From: Mesorhizobium qingshengii | GTDB lineage: Bacteria; Pseudomonadota; Alphaproteobacteria; Rhizobiales; Rhizobiaceae | NCBI RefSeq assembly: GCF_027563465.1 | Contig: NZ_JAPFQA010000020.1 | Span: 16,243-80,242, forward strand | Direction of reading: 5' to 3' | Length of the DNA stretch: 64,000 bases | Shown: positions 16,810 through 28,549 of the stretch, in pieces | Layout of the letters: the number at the start of each line of letters is the position of its first letter | Position numbering within the stretch: the first letter of the stretch is position 1 | Position numbers and translations under genes: made by a program | The notes under the pieces: generated by a model | What the model was told of the DNA's origin: nothing | What the model saw: the letters and a program-made list of their open reading frames with translations, nothing else | Databases searched by the model: none

Positions 16810-17829
16810 ATGCGACGCTCGATCACAAATGTATGGGACCTGGCGAGGGAAAGCGCTGTCGGCTTCGTCAACGACAATGCTCTCAGTCATGGCGCGGCAA
16901 TGGCTTTTTATGCCGCCACCTCCCTGGCCCCAATTCTGCTGATTATGGTCGCCATTGCAGGTCTTGTCTTCGGTCGCGACGCTGCGCAGTTGGCATTGTC
17001 TGCTCAGATCTCGGGGCTGATGGGGCCAGAAAGCGCAAATCTCCTGCAGAGCGCGCTGCAGAGCGCCTCGAGCCGGTTATCCGGAACCTGGGCCGCAGCG
17101 ATCGGGGTCGTCACGTTGCTGGTGGCCGCATCGGGCGTCTTTGGCGAAATGCAGCAATCCCTGAACACGATCTGGAAGGTTGAGCCCCAGGGAAGTTCGT
17201 TGTCGCGTCTGGTCCGGGCCCGCGCAGCAAGTCTGGGTTTGGTCGCTGCGCTCGGTTTCATGTTGCTGGTGTCTCTCGTTGCAAGCGCAGCGATCGCGGC
17301 ACTGGGGAACATCATCAATGCTCATCTTCCGTTCGGCACAATTATCCTCGGCATGATCAACGCGGTCATTTCGTTTGTGCTGATCTCGGCCATGTTCGCC
17401 GCAATCTACAAAGTCTTGCCCGATCGAACCCTGCAATGGCGGGACGTGGCGATTGGCGCTGTCATGACCGCAGCCCTGTTCACACTGGGGAAATCTCTTA
17501 TCGGCTGGTACATCGGCACCAGTGCTGTCGCCTCCTCATATGGGGCGGCCAGTGGGCTGCTCGTCGTCCTCCTGTGGGTTTTCTATTCGTCTGAAATCTT
17601 TCTCCTCGGGGCCGAATTCACGCGCGCCTATTCTGTTCGACACGGCAGCAAGTCAGACCTGAAAGCTCTGGTTCACAGTCCTTTGCCCGCAAAACACAAC
17701 GCATTTCGCGCAGCGCAGAATTCCGGCTCCGCGGGCGTGATCACCCTGCTGGCAGTGGCGTGCGCGAGCGCAACGATGACCGCTCTTATGCTTGGTCTTC
17801 GGCGTTTCCAGGCCGGCAGGGATGGCTGA
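16810..17829 (+). CDS. YihY/BrkB-like inner membrane protein
   Basis: 339 aa with six hydrophobic segments and the family features ALSHGAAMAFYAATSLAP near the N-terminus and SSYGAASGLLVVLLWVFYSS with EIFLLGAEFTRAY near residue 250. The family was once called ribonuclease BN by mistake; its actual role is unknown and possibly in transport. Start at the ATG 16810; an upstream TTG at 16786 is in frame. The C-terminus has an extra segment ending with a further hydrophobic stretch. Confidence 0.9.
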   Translation: MRRSITNVWDLARESAVGFVNDNALSHGAAMAFYAATSLAPILLIMVAIAGLVFGRDAAQLALSAQISGLMGPESANLLQSALQSASSRLSGTWAAAIGVVTLLVAASGVFGEMQQSLNTIWKVEPQGSSLSRLVRARAASLGLVAALGFMLLVSLVASAAIAALGNIINAHLPFGTIILGMINAVISFVLISAMFAAIYKVLPDRTLQWRDVAIGAVMTAALFTLGKSLIGWYIGTSAVASSYGAASGLLVVLLWVFYSSEIFLLGAEFTRAYSVRHGSKSDLKALVHSPLPAKHNAFRAAQNSGSAGVITLLAVACASATMTALMLGLRRFQAGRDG

Positions 17830-17917
17830 CGTCGGCTGGTCTTGGAGGACGTCGCGGCTCATACCCTCGCGAAAGCCTGCCGCCCAAGCCGGTTAGGTGC
17901 TTGGCTTCGTCGGTCAT

Positions 17918-18046
17918 TTACATTTCAATCAAAGCGTAGGCCACGCCAAAGATGCCGGTCATCAGGACGGCAAAGAATGCCCAGCCCCTCAACGCAGCCC
18001 GCACATCCTCCGGCTTGGCGCCATTCTGGTGGTCATCGTCATGCAT
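17918..18046 (-). CDS. Small single-span membrane protein (42 aa)
   Basis: 42 aa: an acidic-polar N-terminus (MHDDDHQNGAKPEDVRAALR) followed by one hydrophobic span (GWAFFAVLMTGIFGVAYALI). Ribosome site GAGGAT is well spaced before the ATG at 18046. Not recognised; it probably sits in the inner membrane with its N-terminus in the cytoplasm. It is followed by the YihY gene on the opposite strand. Confidence 0.6.
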   Translation of the reverse strand: MHDDDHQNGAKPEDVRAALRGWAFFAVLMTGIFGVAYALIEM

Positions 18047-18120
18047 GATCAGATCCTCGTTGGTCGGTCTCATTCGGTACAAGATCAGGCCCGTCAACAA
18101 CTCTGCCGACGGGGCGTCTT

Positions 18121-18177
18121 GTGAGGGCAGCAGCCAACGGAACGGTTGTCTGCCCGCCTTCACAGCCTTTGGGATAG
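18121..18177 (+). pseudogene. C-terminal relic of DUF488 gene
   Basis: Reads VRAAANGTVVCPPSQPLG and stop, matching the last 18 residues of the intact DUF488 gene at 4494-5039 (VRAAANGTLVYPPSQALG). The rest of that gene is missing here. It faces the 3' end of Rnk paralogue 2, exactly as the intact DUF488 faces the Rnk relic at 5048. Confidence 0.88.
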
Positions 18178-18185
18178 TCGAGCGC

Positions 18186-18749
18186 TCAGGCCGCTGACGG
18201 ACCCGGGTCGTCGAACCCGGCGTTGAAAGCCGCCATGGCCTTGTCATCCGCTTTGTCCTGCAGCTCATCCGAACGATGGACGACGCGCAGAATTGGTCCC
18301 CCCGGCCGCAACGAGTCCTGCGCAGCGCCTTCCGTCAGCTTCAATCTCTCGCGCCTTGCGGCTTCTGGCTGATAGACCACTTCCTGCACGGTCAGCGTCT
18401 CGACGCCGCCGTCCGCAGCTGGAATGGACATGGACTGACCTTCGGCCAGACCCAGCAGCGCCACGCCGCGCGGATTGGTGATGGGCAAAAGCATGCCAAC
18501 CAGACCGCGCATCTCGTCATGTGCGACGATGCGGGTTTCGGCTGGGCCGTTGTTTACGCGATAGGCGACGCGGCTGCTCAGCGTCACGACGGTTGCGGGG
18601 ATGTCTTCGCGAAACACCACAACCGCGCTCGAGATCTTCCGTCGAAGGATAGCCGAGAAGGTTTCATCGCGGGCGGGATGGCGCTCCCGCATCACCTCAA
18701 GAATTGTATAGTCCTTGGTGGTCAGTTGGCAGCTGTCGATAGGGGGCAT
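18186..18749 (-). CDS. Rnk/GreA C-terminal-like regulator, paralogue 2
   Basis: 187 aa, closely similar to paralogue 1 along the core (LTTKDYTILEVM, VVTLSSRVAYRVN, PAETRIVAHDEMRGLVG, ITNPRGVALLGLAEGQ). Same fold and probable role at RNA polymerase. Start at 18749 with GGAGAC 8 bp upstream. A 12-bp hairpin lies 68 bp before the start, in the same relative place as in paralogue 1. Its tail NAGFDDPGPSAA is the source of the relic at 5048. Immediately downstream is the DUF488 relic. Confidence 0.87.
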   Translation of the reverse strand: MPPIDSCQLTTKDYTILEVMRERHPARDETFSAILRRKISSAVVVFREDIPATVVTLSSRVAYRVNNGPAETRIVAHDEMRGLVGMLLPITNPRGVALLGLAEGQSMSIPAADGGVETLTVQEVVYQPEAARRERLKLTEGAAQDSLRPGGPILRVVHRSDELQDKADDKAMAAFNAGFDDPGPSAA

Positions 18750-18816
18750 GGTGCGTCTCCAGCCGGGCCCGCGCAAGGGATCCGGCGTCAAGCGGTTGAT
18801 CGGATGTGGAAGGCAA

Positions 18817-18850
18817 CCCCTGTGCCGGACCAGATAGGCCGGCGCAGGGG
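18817..18850 (-). terminator. Leader hairpin of Rnk paralogue 2
   Basis: CCCCTGTGCCGG (18817-18828), 10-nt loop, CCGGCGCAGGGG (18839-18850): 12 bp with one G-U pair. On the minus strand it is followed by TTGCCTTCC, a poor T-tract. Position relative to the start codon (68 bp) copies that of paralogue 1, so it is likely a leader regulatory element. Confidence 0.55.
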
Positions 18851-18910
18851 GTCAGACTCCCACGATCAGGCCGCCTGCGTGATTGAGGAGACGGATCGAA
18901 ATGCCCATGT

Positions 18911-19387
18911 CTAGACGCCCGCCGCGATCGTCGCAGACGCGGGTCCGTGCCGATCGGTGCCGTCGCCTTGCGAAGCGGGCTGGGCCACGGCAAGCACCGA
19001 CAGTTCGTGCCGGCGTCCGTCGCGGGCGGTCCACATGATCGATTGTCCGGCCGAGAGACCGATCAGGGCCGTGCCAATCGGCGTGAGGATTGAAACCTTG
19101 CCCTCAGCGATGTCCGCATCGGCTGGATATACCAGCGTCACTGTTTTCGCATTGCCAGTATCGGGCTTGAACGTCACCGTCGAACCCATCCGGACGGTGC
19201 CGTCGGAAACCCAACCATCGGCGACGATGCGTGCGCGCTCAAGTTCGGCGAGCAGTTCATCGGACGCCTCCGGGTTGCGTGTCGCCACAGTGCTCGCAAG
19301 CACCGACAGACGCGCATGGTCCGACTGCGAGATGCGGATGTTCGGCTTACGCCGGGTTTTCGTGTTGGTTTGCATTTGAACACTCAT
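18911..19387 (-). CDS. Rnk/GreA C-terminal-like regulator, paralogue 3 (closest to Rnk)
   Basis: 158 aa from ATG 19387. Residues 16-50 (PNIRISQSDHARLSVLAST) and 70-140 (GTVRMGSTVTFK, VTLVYPADADIAEGKVSILTPIGTALIGLS as separate strands, then GQSIMW) follow the Rnk arrangement more closely than the other two paralogues. Predicted to bind RNA polymerase. It lies 161 bp upstream of paralogue 2 on the same strand and could be in the same transcript, but a hairpin of its own sits 130 bp before it. No strong ribosome site is visible. A second ATG at 19375 is possible. Confidence 0.88.
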   Translation of the reverse strand: MSVQMQTNTKTRRKPNIRISQSDHARLSVLASTVATRNPEASDELLAELERARIVADGWVSDGTVRMGSTVTFKPDTGNAKTVTLVYPADADIAEGKVSILTPIGTALIGLSAGQSIMWTARDGRRHELSVLAVAQPASQGDGTDRHGPASATIAAGV

Positions 19388-19514
19388 GCTTTGCCCACAC
19401 CAGCCGCCCGCCAAGGGCGCCGGAACTGAGCCAATTCCTGAAATCTTGATAATAACCGCGATATCGCCGAGGCTGTGCAGCCGTGCGGATCATCCGATGT
19501 TGATGTAAGTCATG

Positions 19515-19553
19515 CCCCGCGGCTCGGGGCGCGCATAGCAGCCGAGCCGGGGG
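19515..19553 (-). terminator. Leader hairpin of Rnk paralogue 3
   Basis: CCCCGCGGCTCGG pairs with CCGAGCCGGGGG (12 bp with one bulged G). The flanking GGGATCG and the CCGGGTTTGCCCG block just upstream on the minus strand resemble those upstream of paralogue 1 (GGGATC, CCGGGTTTTCCCCG), so the whole leader design is shared. Confidence 0.55.
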
Positions 19554-19585
19554 TTACGATCCCGCGATCGGGCAAACCCGGAAAA

Positions 19586-19657
19586 GAAAATCACGACGGA
19601 TTTTGGCTGCGCTGTTCATACAGTCATAGTTGGTGAAGCAATCCTGGAAGTCAAGGC
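19586..19657. repeat. Copy of the second block of the 5.1-kb composite repeat
   Basis: 72 bp matching 5099-5170 with about 4 differences. It lies upstream of the Rnk paralogue 3 hairpin, so it is the far-upstream region of that gene. The minus-strand frame through both copies stays open with similar residues (QDCFTNY.CMNSAAKIRRDF), which might be a fragment of an older gene. Confidence 0.8.
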
Positions 19658-19844
19658 CGACGATGGCAGGCGCGGCTGCAAGACCACCTGCTCTTTGCAT
19701 TGCCAGGGCGGCACTTGCCGTATTGAGGAGCTGGCGCCTAGGATGGCCCTTCCGCACAAGCGAGACCATCGTCAACTGGATCACGACCCAAGATCTGCCG
19801 AAGGGCTACGCTGATGATCTCACGGGCGAGGAACAGGAGCTGCC

Positions 19845-20702
19845 ATGAAAATCCTTGCGGCGACAGATTTTTCCACCCGCTCACAGCGGGCAGTGCGGCG
19901 GGCCGGTCTTTTGGCTCGGCAGGTTGCCGCGCAACTCACACTCGTCCATGTCGTCGACGACGACCAACCCTCGGCGATCGTTGAACTCGAAAGCCGTGAA
20001 GCTCGGAGATATCTTGAGGAGCAAACGATCTCCATGGCTGAACTGCAGGGACTGCGGTGTGATGCCGTGGTTGTCGCCGGCGATCCGTTCGACGGCCTTT
20101 TGAAGGCGGCCGAGGCGCGTTCGATCGATCTCATTGTCATGGGCGCGCACAGAAAGCAGTTGCTCCGCGATATTTTTGTCGGGACAACGATCGAACGGGT
20201 GATCCGTACAGGACCGTGCCCGGTGCTGATGGTGAATGCAGACGCAAAGCATGCATACAGAAAGGTGATGGCCGCTGTCGACATGTCCGAGCCCTCCGCC
20301 CGTGCAATCAGGACGGCGAGGGAAGTTGGGCTGATCGGCGATGCCAACCTTTGGCTGGTCCATGGTTTCGATGCGTTCGCCAAGGGAAAAATGTCAAATG
20401 CTGGAATAGGCAAGGACGAGATCGCGCGCTACGTGGCATTAGAACGCTTGCAGGTGGGCAGGGACCTGGTCGCGTTTCTGGAAGCAAATGATTTTGGCGT
20501 CGACAAATGGTCGCTGCGTGTCAAGGAAGCGGGCCCTGTCGACGCGATCATGGAGGCGATCAAGGAGGTTGCGCCAGATCTGCTGGTGATCGGAACGCAT
20601 GGCCGTACGGGTCTCATCAAGGTGCTGCTGGGAAGCGTGACTGAAAGCATTCTGCGATCGGTCGACGTGGATGTTCTAGCGGTGCCGCCTGTCCGAAGTT
20701 GA
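19845..20702 (+). CDS. Tandem universal stress protein
   Basis: 285 aa with two Usp domains: residues 1-128 (start MKILAATDFS, end GTTIERVIRTGPCPVLMV) and 137-285 (KVMAAVDMSEPSARAI, then VIGTHGRTGLIKVLLGSVTESI). The second domain carries the ATP-binding G-x2-G-x9-G(S/T) pattern (GTHGRTG...GSVTE); the first has GAHRKQ...GTTIE, which also fits. Cytosolic; Usp proteins help cells survive low oxygen and energy stress. Ribosome site AGGAG precedes the ATG. It faces the Mrp operon tail to tail with a 6-bp gap. Confidence 0.93.
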   Translation: MKILAATDFSTRSQRAVRRAGLLARQVAAQLTLVHVVDDDQPSAIVELESREARRYLEEQTISMAELQGLRCDAVVVAGDPFDGLLKAAEARSIDLIVMGAHRKQLLRDIFVGTTIERVIRTGPCPVLMVNADAKHAYRKVMAAVDMSEPSARAIRTAREVGLIGDANLWLVHGFDAFAKGKMSNAGIGKDEIARYVALERLQVGRDLVAFLEANDFGVDKWSLRVKEAGPVDAIMEAIKEVAPDLLVIGTHGRTGLIKVLLGSVTESILRSVDVDVLAVPPVRS

Positions 20703-20708
20703 TCGAGG

Positions 20709-21098
20709 CTATGTGTTGGATGATCGTCGTCTTTCGTTCCGGGATTCCGCAGCCGCCTCGAATGGCGGGACGCCGTCGTTGCCCTCGCTGCGGTCCCGGT
20801 AAAGCGCCGCGCGCGCCAGAAGCATAAGCGAGACCGGCGTCGTGACCGTCACGAACAGTGCGATCAGTATCTCGTGCAGGACAGGTTTCGACTGAAGCAC
20901 GGAATGAAAGATCATCGAGGCGATCAGAACACCGCCCGTGCCCCAGGTGGTCCCCAGCGTCGGCGCATGTATTCGTTCGTAGAAGCTCCTGAACCGCAGG
21001 AGCCCGACCGAGCCGAGCAGGGTCAGCGTCGATCCCAGGATCAGGAAGAACCCCGTGAGCAGAGCCGCCCAGACCGGCAGATCAGCGGCATGGGTCAT
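20709..21098 (-). CDS. mnhG: Na+(K+)/H+ antiporter subunit G
   Basis: 129 aa, three membrane spans, with the family stretch GSVGLLRFRSFYERIHAPTLG. Last gene of the mnh/pha operon; its ATG overlaps the stop of subunit F by 4 bp. Part of the Mrp complex that exchanges cations for protons at the inner membrane. The polar tail after residue 100 is longer than in Bacillus homologues. Confidence 0.93.
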   Translation of the reverse strand: MTHAADLPVWAALLTGFFLILGSTLTLLGSVGLLRFRSFYERIHAPTLGTTWGTGGVLIASMIFHSVLQSKPVLHEILIALFVTVTTPVSLMLLARAALYRDRSEGNDGVPPFEAAAESRNERRRSSNT

Positions 21099-21376
21099 TC
21101 GATCACCTCGCCGCGCATGAGGAATTTCGCCAGCGCCGCGGTCGAGACGAAGCCGAGAAGCGCGACCACCAGGGCAGCCTCGAAATAGACGGTGCTGCCG
21201 GCACGGATGCCGAAGGTCAGCAGGAGGAGCATGGCGCCGACATAGAGCGCATCGGAGCTCAGAATCCGGTCTTGGGCGCGCGGCCCTCGAACGAGGCGCA
21301 GCAGAGCGCATGCCATGGCGGCCAGCAGAAGCAATTGGGCGATGGTGACGGACCAGGCGATTATGACGCCACTCAT
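21095..21376 (-). CDS. mnhF: Na+(K+)/H+ antiporter subunit F
   Basis: 93 aa with three hydrophobic spans and the conserved RLVRGPRAQDRILSSDAL loop (D in the middle of the membrane region) typical of MrpF/PhaF. Overlaps both neighbours by 4 bp, implying translational coupling within the operon. Confidence 0.93.
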   Translation of the reverse strand: MSGVIIAWSVTIAQLLLLAAMACALLRLVRGPRAQDRILSSDALYVGAMLLLLTFGIRAGSTVYFEAALVVALLGFVSTAALAKFLMRGEVIE

Positions 21377-21858
21377 TCGAAAATCTCCATCAGCCGCCGT
21401 TCGTAACGCCGCTTGATCAGCTCGATCCACGCCTGCTGGTCGATCAGGTCGAGAACATGGATGCGAAGCATGCCGTTGCCGGCATGATATTCCACCCAAG
21501 CCGTGCCGGGCGTGCTGGTGATGATGCAGGCGAGCACGGCCAACGCAGTCCGGTCGCGCAGTTCGAGAGGGATCATCACGAAGCCGGATGTTCGCGCATG
21601 CCGCCTGCCTTGCAGGATGATGCCCGCCACGGCGATGTTGGAGCGCAGAATGTCGGCCAGGACGATCAGGGCCAGTGGCGGGATCATGTCCCAGCGTCGT
21701 ATCCTTGGTTTGACGGGTTGCAACGCTGCCATCGCCAAGGACGCCGCAAGCGCGATTATGCCGCCGAGAACCACCTGGCCGACGGACAGCCCATTGAGCA
21801 GGACCCACATCATCAGCAGCGACGCTGTCAGCAGCGGATAGGGCACAAGGGCGCTCAT
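21373..21858 (-). CDS. mnhE: Na+(K+)/H+ antiporter subunit E
   Basis: 161 aa. N-terminal membrane spans (PLLTASLLMMWVLLNGLSVG, then LGGIIALAASLAM) followed by a cytoplasmic part with SGFVMIPLELRDRTALAVLA and TPGTAWVEY, typical of MrpE. ATG overlaps subunit D stop (ATGA). Needed for complex assembly in studied systems. Confidence 0.93.
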   Translation of the reverse strand: MSALVPYPLLTASLLMMWVLLNGLSVGQVVLGGIIALAASLAMAALQPVKPRIRRWDMIPPLALIVLADILRSNIAVAGIILQGRRHARTSGFVMIPLELRDRTALAVLACIITSTPGTAWVEYHAGNGMLRIHVLDLIDQQAWIELIKRRYERRLMEIFE

Positions 21859-23501
21859 TTGTCGCTCGGAGCGTTGGGGCCTGGTGTCGGTTGGGCGGAC
21901 AGGACGTCTCGCACATAGCCCGATGGCGAATGCAGGGCCTGGGCGGTGGCTTCCATATAGCGCATGATCTGTCCGCCCTGAACCGCGATCACCAGGCAGA
22001 GCGTCAGCAGGAAGGCTACTGGCGCGATCTCCAGGAGCAACACGCGCGGTACGGTGCCTTCGATCGGCGCCCAGAAAATCTGCATGCCGGCGCGCATCGT
22101 GGCGATCAGGGCGCACAGGCCGGAGAGGATCAGCAACGCGACCAGCACCCATGTCGAGCCCGCGACGACGACGCCGTCCGCCACCGGCTCGGGGCGCACC
22201 ATTGCGGTCAGCAACGCGAACTTTCCGACAAATCCCGAAAGCGGTGGCAGGCCCGCGAGCAAGAGGCCGCATGCCGCGAAACAGATACCGAGAACGGCCA
22301 GCGTCCCGGGAATGGCAACGCCGACTTCCTCGTCCGCCACGTCCTCCTGCGTATCGTCGCTATAGGCTTCCATGGTCACCGACAGAACATTCGCGGCTGG
22401 GTCCTGCACGCGCTCGACGAGCTCGATCAGGAGAAAGAACGCACCGATCGTCAGGGTTGAACTGACCATGTAGAACAGGGCTCCGGCAGTGACCCTCGCG
22501 TCGGCCATGCCGATCGCCGCCAGCAGCGTGCCGGATGAGACCAGGATGCTGAAGCCGGCGAGCCGGCTCACCGCCTGCGACGCCAGCACGCCGATCGCGC
22601 CGAAGGCGATGGTGGCCATGCCGCCGAACAGCAGCCACGCGTCGCCAAAGCCCGCCGTGGCGCCGGCATCGACGCCGAAAAGCAGCAGGGAGAGCCGGAG
22701 GAGGACGTAGAAGCCGACTTTGGTCAGGATCACGAAGATCGCGGCCACCGGGGCCGCTGCCGCTGAATAGGCGCCCGGCAGCCAGAAGCCGAGCGGCCAC
22801 ATGCCCGCCTTGACCAGGAAGGCAATACCGAGGACGGCGGCGCCGGCTTCGAGCAGCATCCGATCCTGCGCCGGCACCGCCGGGATTCGCTGCGCAAGGT
22901 CTGCCATGTTCAGCGTACCGGTCACCCCGTAGATCAGGCTGACCCCGATCAGAAACAGCGACGAAGCCGCGAGATTGACTGCAATATAGTGCAGGCCCGC
23001 CTTGACGCGGAGCGGTCCCGAGCCATGCAGCACGAGGCCATAGGAAGCGGCCAGAAGCACCTCGAAGAAGACGAACAGGTTGAACAGGTCACCGGTAAGG
23101 AACGCCCCGTTCAGCCCCATCAGGAGAAGCTGGAAAAGCGTATGGAAATGCGGACCTGCCTTGTGCCAGCGCGCCAGCGAGAAGGCCAGGGAAGCTAGCG
23201 CCAGGACACTGGTCAGGACCAGCATGAGGGCAGATAGCCTGTCGAGCACGAGCACGATGCCGAACGGCGCCGGCCAATTGCCGAGCAGGTAGACGCTGTT
23301 GGTTGCTGCGCCGGACGAGGCGGTGGCATTGTCAGCGGAGCCAAGCAGAGCGATGGCGACGACCATCAGCGCAAGTGTCGACATGATGCTGATCACTGCC
23401 TTGATGACATGGCGACGCTCGTCCAGCAGCAGCAGAAACGCCCCTGCCGCCAGCGGCAGGACGATCGGCATGACAATGAGATGACCTGCCGCTTCCATCA
23501 A
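21855..23501 (-). CDS. mnhD: Na+(K+)/H+ antiporter subunit D
   Basis: 548 aa with about 14 membrane spans. Related to complex I NuoN/NuoM: it has the NLFVFFEVLLAASYGLVLHG region with the conserved Glu, and the KAGMWPLGFWLPGAYSAA segment with the key Lys. This is one of two antiporter-like channel subunits. Overlaps subunits C and E by 4 bp. Confidence 0.95.
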   Translation of the reverse strand: MMEAAGHLIVMPIVLPLAAGAFLLLLDERRHVIKAVISIMSTLALMVVAIALLGSADNATASSGAATNSVYLLGNWPAPFGIVLVLDRLSALMLVLTSVLALASLAFSLARWHKAGPHFHTLFQLLLMGLNGAFLTGDLFNLFVFFEVLLAASYGLVLHGSGPLRVKAGLHYIAVNLAASSLFLIGVSLIYGVTGTLNMADLAQRIPAVPAQDRMLLEAGAAVLGIAFLVKAGMWPLGFWLPGAYSAAAAPVAAIFVILTKVGFYVLLRLSLLLFGVDAGATAGFGDAWLLFGGMATIAFGAIGVLASQAVSRLAGFSILVSSGTLLAAIGMADARVTAGALFYMVSSTLTIGAFFLLIELVERVQDPAANVLSVTMEAYSDDTQEDVADEEVGVAIPGTLAVLGICFAACGLLLAGLPPLSGFVGKFALLTAMVRPEPVADGVVVAGSTWVLVALLILSGLCALIATMRAGMQIFWAPIEGTVPRVLLLEIAPVAFLLTLCLVIAVQGGQIMRYMEATAQALHSPSGYVRDVLSAQPTPGPNAPSDK

Positions 23502-23838
23502 TTGGGCTCCCTGCCGTCAACGTGATCGCTGCCCGTCAGGCCGCGTGAAACGAGCAGCACCACGAGGAACAGGGCAGTTGTCGCGAAGCCGATGACGATC
23601 GCGGTCAAAACAAGCGCCTGTGGTATGGGGTCGGCGTGGTCCGCCGGGTTGAGCACAGCGCCGGCCTGGAGAACGGGGGGCGCATTCGCCCTAAGTCTGC
23701 CCATCGAGAAAATGAACAGGTTGACGCCATAGCCGATGAGCGACAGGCCGACGATGACCTGAAAGGTCCGCGGCCGCAGCAACAGCCAAACGCCGGACCC
23801 CGTCAGCACGCCGATTGCGATGGCGACGATAAGCTCCA

Positions 23839-23839
<1 letters not shown>
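23498..23839 (-). CDS. mnhC: Na+(K+)/H+ antiporter subunit C
   Basis: 113 aa, three membrane spans, similar to NuoK: VGLSLIGYGVNLFIFSMG and PIPQALVLTAIVIGFATTAL are the typical segments. GTG start at 23839 is joined with the TAG stop of the AB subunit (TAGTG). Confidence 0.93.
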
Positions 23840-26757
<2,918 letters not shown>

Positions 26758-27274
26758 TTATTGCCGCCCAATGTCATCGGAGACAGCCCTTGCTCTGCCC
26801 ATTATGGTTCTCCCTTGACATTGAGCAAGGCATTGATTTGGCCAGTTCCTCCAGCCAACGCCGCGCTCCCCTCACTGTGCCGTGCAGGGGAACCGCCCGC
26901 AGACGCTGCGAGAAGGCGGCGTGCCGGCTCCCGGCATGCCGTCAGCGAAGCACCTGCCGCCAGATGTTCTCCACTCCGCTTGACGCAGGCCTGGCCGCGG
27001 CGCGCCTTGGACAAGGTGCCAGCACCGGCGCTCCCGCGGCCCTGTTTACCCCGGTCCCGCCCGAGCTTTTCCGCCAGTCCGAGAAGGACGACGTCACGTC
27101 GTTGTCGACGACGAAAGGCAGCGAACAGGGTCGACTTGTGCCGAAACGCGAATGTGAGATGGGGTCACGATCAGTTGATCGAAGGAATTGGACTTGCCGT
27201 CCCTTCAGGTGACGACGATCATCATCATCGCCGCTGGCCATCGAAGGTTCAAAAGCCGTCGGTAGGAGACTATC
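26758..27274. other. Intergenic region, nothing recognised
   Basis: Over 500 bp between the divergent mnhA and M20 genes. It presumably holds both promoters. Open frames here show no known motifs. Confidence 0.5.
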
Positions 27275-28549
27275 ATGCAGAAGGATACATCTCGCGAGGA
27301 CACATCGGCCATCTTGTCGAACATGGGCAAGCTGCTGCCCCATCTTGAGGCGCTCTACAAGGACATTCACGCCCATCCGGAACTCTCGATGCAGGAGACG
27401 CGGACTGCGGGCCTCGCCGCGGACGGGCTCAGGAAAGCCGGCTACGAAGTGACGACCGGGGTCGGCAGGACGGGTGTCGTGGGACTGCTCCGCAACGGCA
27501 AGGGACCGACGGTGATGCTGCGTGCCGATATGGACGCGCTGCCGATTGCCGAGAACACCGGCCTTGCCTATGCCAGTCAGGTCACGGCGACGGACGCCGA
27601 GGGAAAAACCGTACCAGTGGCGCATATGTGCGGCCACGACATGCACGTCGCCTGGCTGGTTGGTGCGGCAACATTGCTGTCGCAGACGCGTGATGTCTGG
27701 AAGGGTACCTTAATGCCTGTCTTCCAGCCCGGTGAGGAAACCGCGCAAGGCGCCCAGGCCATGATCGACGACGGCCTTCTTAAACGCTTTCCCACGCCCG
27801 ATGTGGTGCTCGGCCAGCATGTCATGGTCGGCCCGGCGGGCAGTGTCGCCGGCAGCGCCGGACCAATCACCTCCGCGGCCGACAGCTTGCAAATCCGTCT
27901 GTTCGGGCGCGGAGCGCATGGCTCGATGCCGCAGGCGAGCATCGATCCGGTCGTCATGGCGGCATCCGTTGTCCTGCGGCTTCAGACCATCGTTTCGCGC
28001 GAGGTTGCCGCCACGGATGCCGCAGTGGTCACCGTCGGCGTGTTGCAGGCCGGCACCAAGGAAAACGTCATTCCCGACGATGCCATCATCAAGCTCAACG
28101 TTCGCACCTTCGATGCCGGTGTGCGCAAGCACGTGCTTGCGGCGATCGAACGCATCGTCAATGCCGAAGCCGAAGCCTCGGGCGCCCCGCGCAAGCCGGA
28201 GATCACCCCGCTCGACCGCTACCCTCTCAACGTGAACGACGAGGCCGCGAGCAATCGCATTGCCGAGGCTTTTCGCGCGTATTTTTCCGCCGACCGGGTA
28301 AAACACACGGGCCCCGCGCCGGCCAGCGAGGATTTCGGCTGCTTCGGCACCGCTTGGCAGGTGCCTTCGGTGTTCTGGTTCGTGGGCGGCAGTGATCCCA
28401 GCATCTATGCGAAGGCCAAGGCGGCGGGCAAGCTGAACGAACTGCCGGTCAATCACAGCCCACAATTCGCGCCGGTCCTGCATCCGACCTTGGAAACAGG
28501 TGTCGAAGCGCTGGTTGTCGCAGCGCTGGCCTGGCTTGGCGCGGCCTGA
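27275..28549 (+). CDS. M20 family amidohydrolase (hippurate/IAA-amino acid hydrolase-like)
   Basis: 424 aa. Starts with HAHPELSMQE, then RADMDALPI, MCGHDMHVAWLVGAA (metal ligands) and FQPGEETAQGAQAMIDDG with the catalytic Glu, and HGSMPQ in the lid domain. This is the M20D pattern: a two-metal peptidase that removes acyl or aryl groups from amino acids in the cytoplasm. Residues 200-320 form the dimer lid. The substrate cannot be told. Ribosome site GGAG precedes the ATG. Confidence 0.92.
   Translation: MQKDTSREDTSAILSNMGKLLPHLEALYKDIHAHPELSMQETRTAGLAADGLRKAGYEVTTGVGRTGVVGLLRNGKGPTVMLRADMDALPIAENTGLAYASQVTATDAEGKTVPVAHMCGHDMHVAWLVGAATLLSQTRDVWKGTLMPVFQPGEETAQGAQAMIDDGLLKRFPTPDVVLGQHVMVGPAGSVAGSAGPITSAADSLQIRLFGRGAHGSMPQASIDPVVMAASVVLRLQTIVSREVAATDAAVVTVGVLQAGTKENVIPDDAIIKLNVRTFDAGVRKHVLAAIERIVNAEAEASGAPRKPEITPLDRYPLNVNDEAASNRIAEAFRAYFSADRVKHTGPAPASEDFGCFGTAWQVPSVFWFVGGSDPSIYAKAKAAGKLNELPVNHSPQFAPVLHPTLETGVEALVVAALAWLGAA

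Noticed and set aside
19554..19784. 76-codon minus-strand frame covering the repeat at 19586-19657
   Set aside because: It shares residues with the 5.1-kb copy, but this follows from the DNA repeat; there is no ribosome site or family match.
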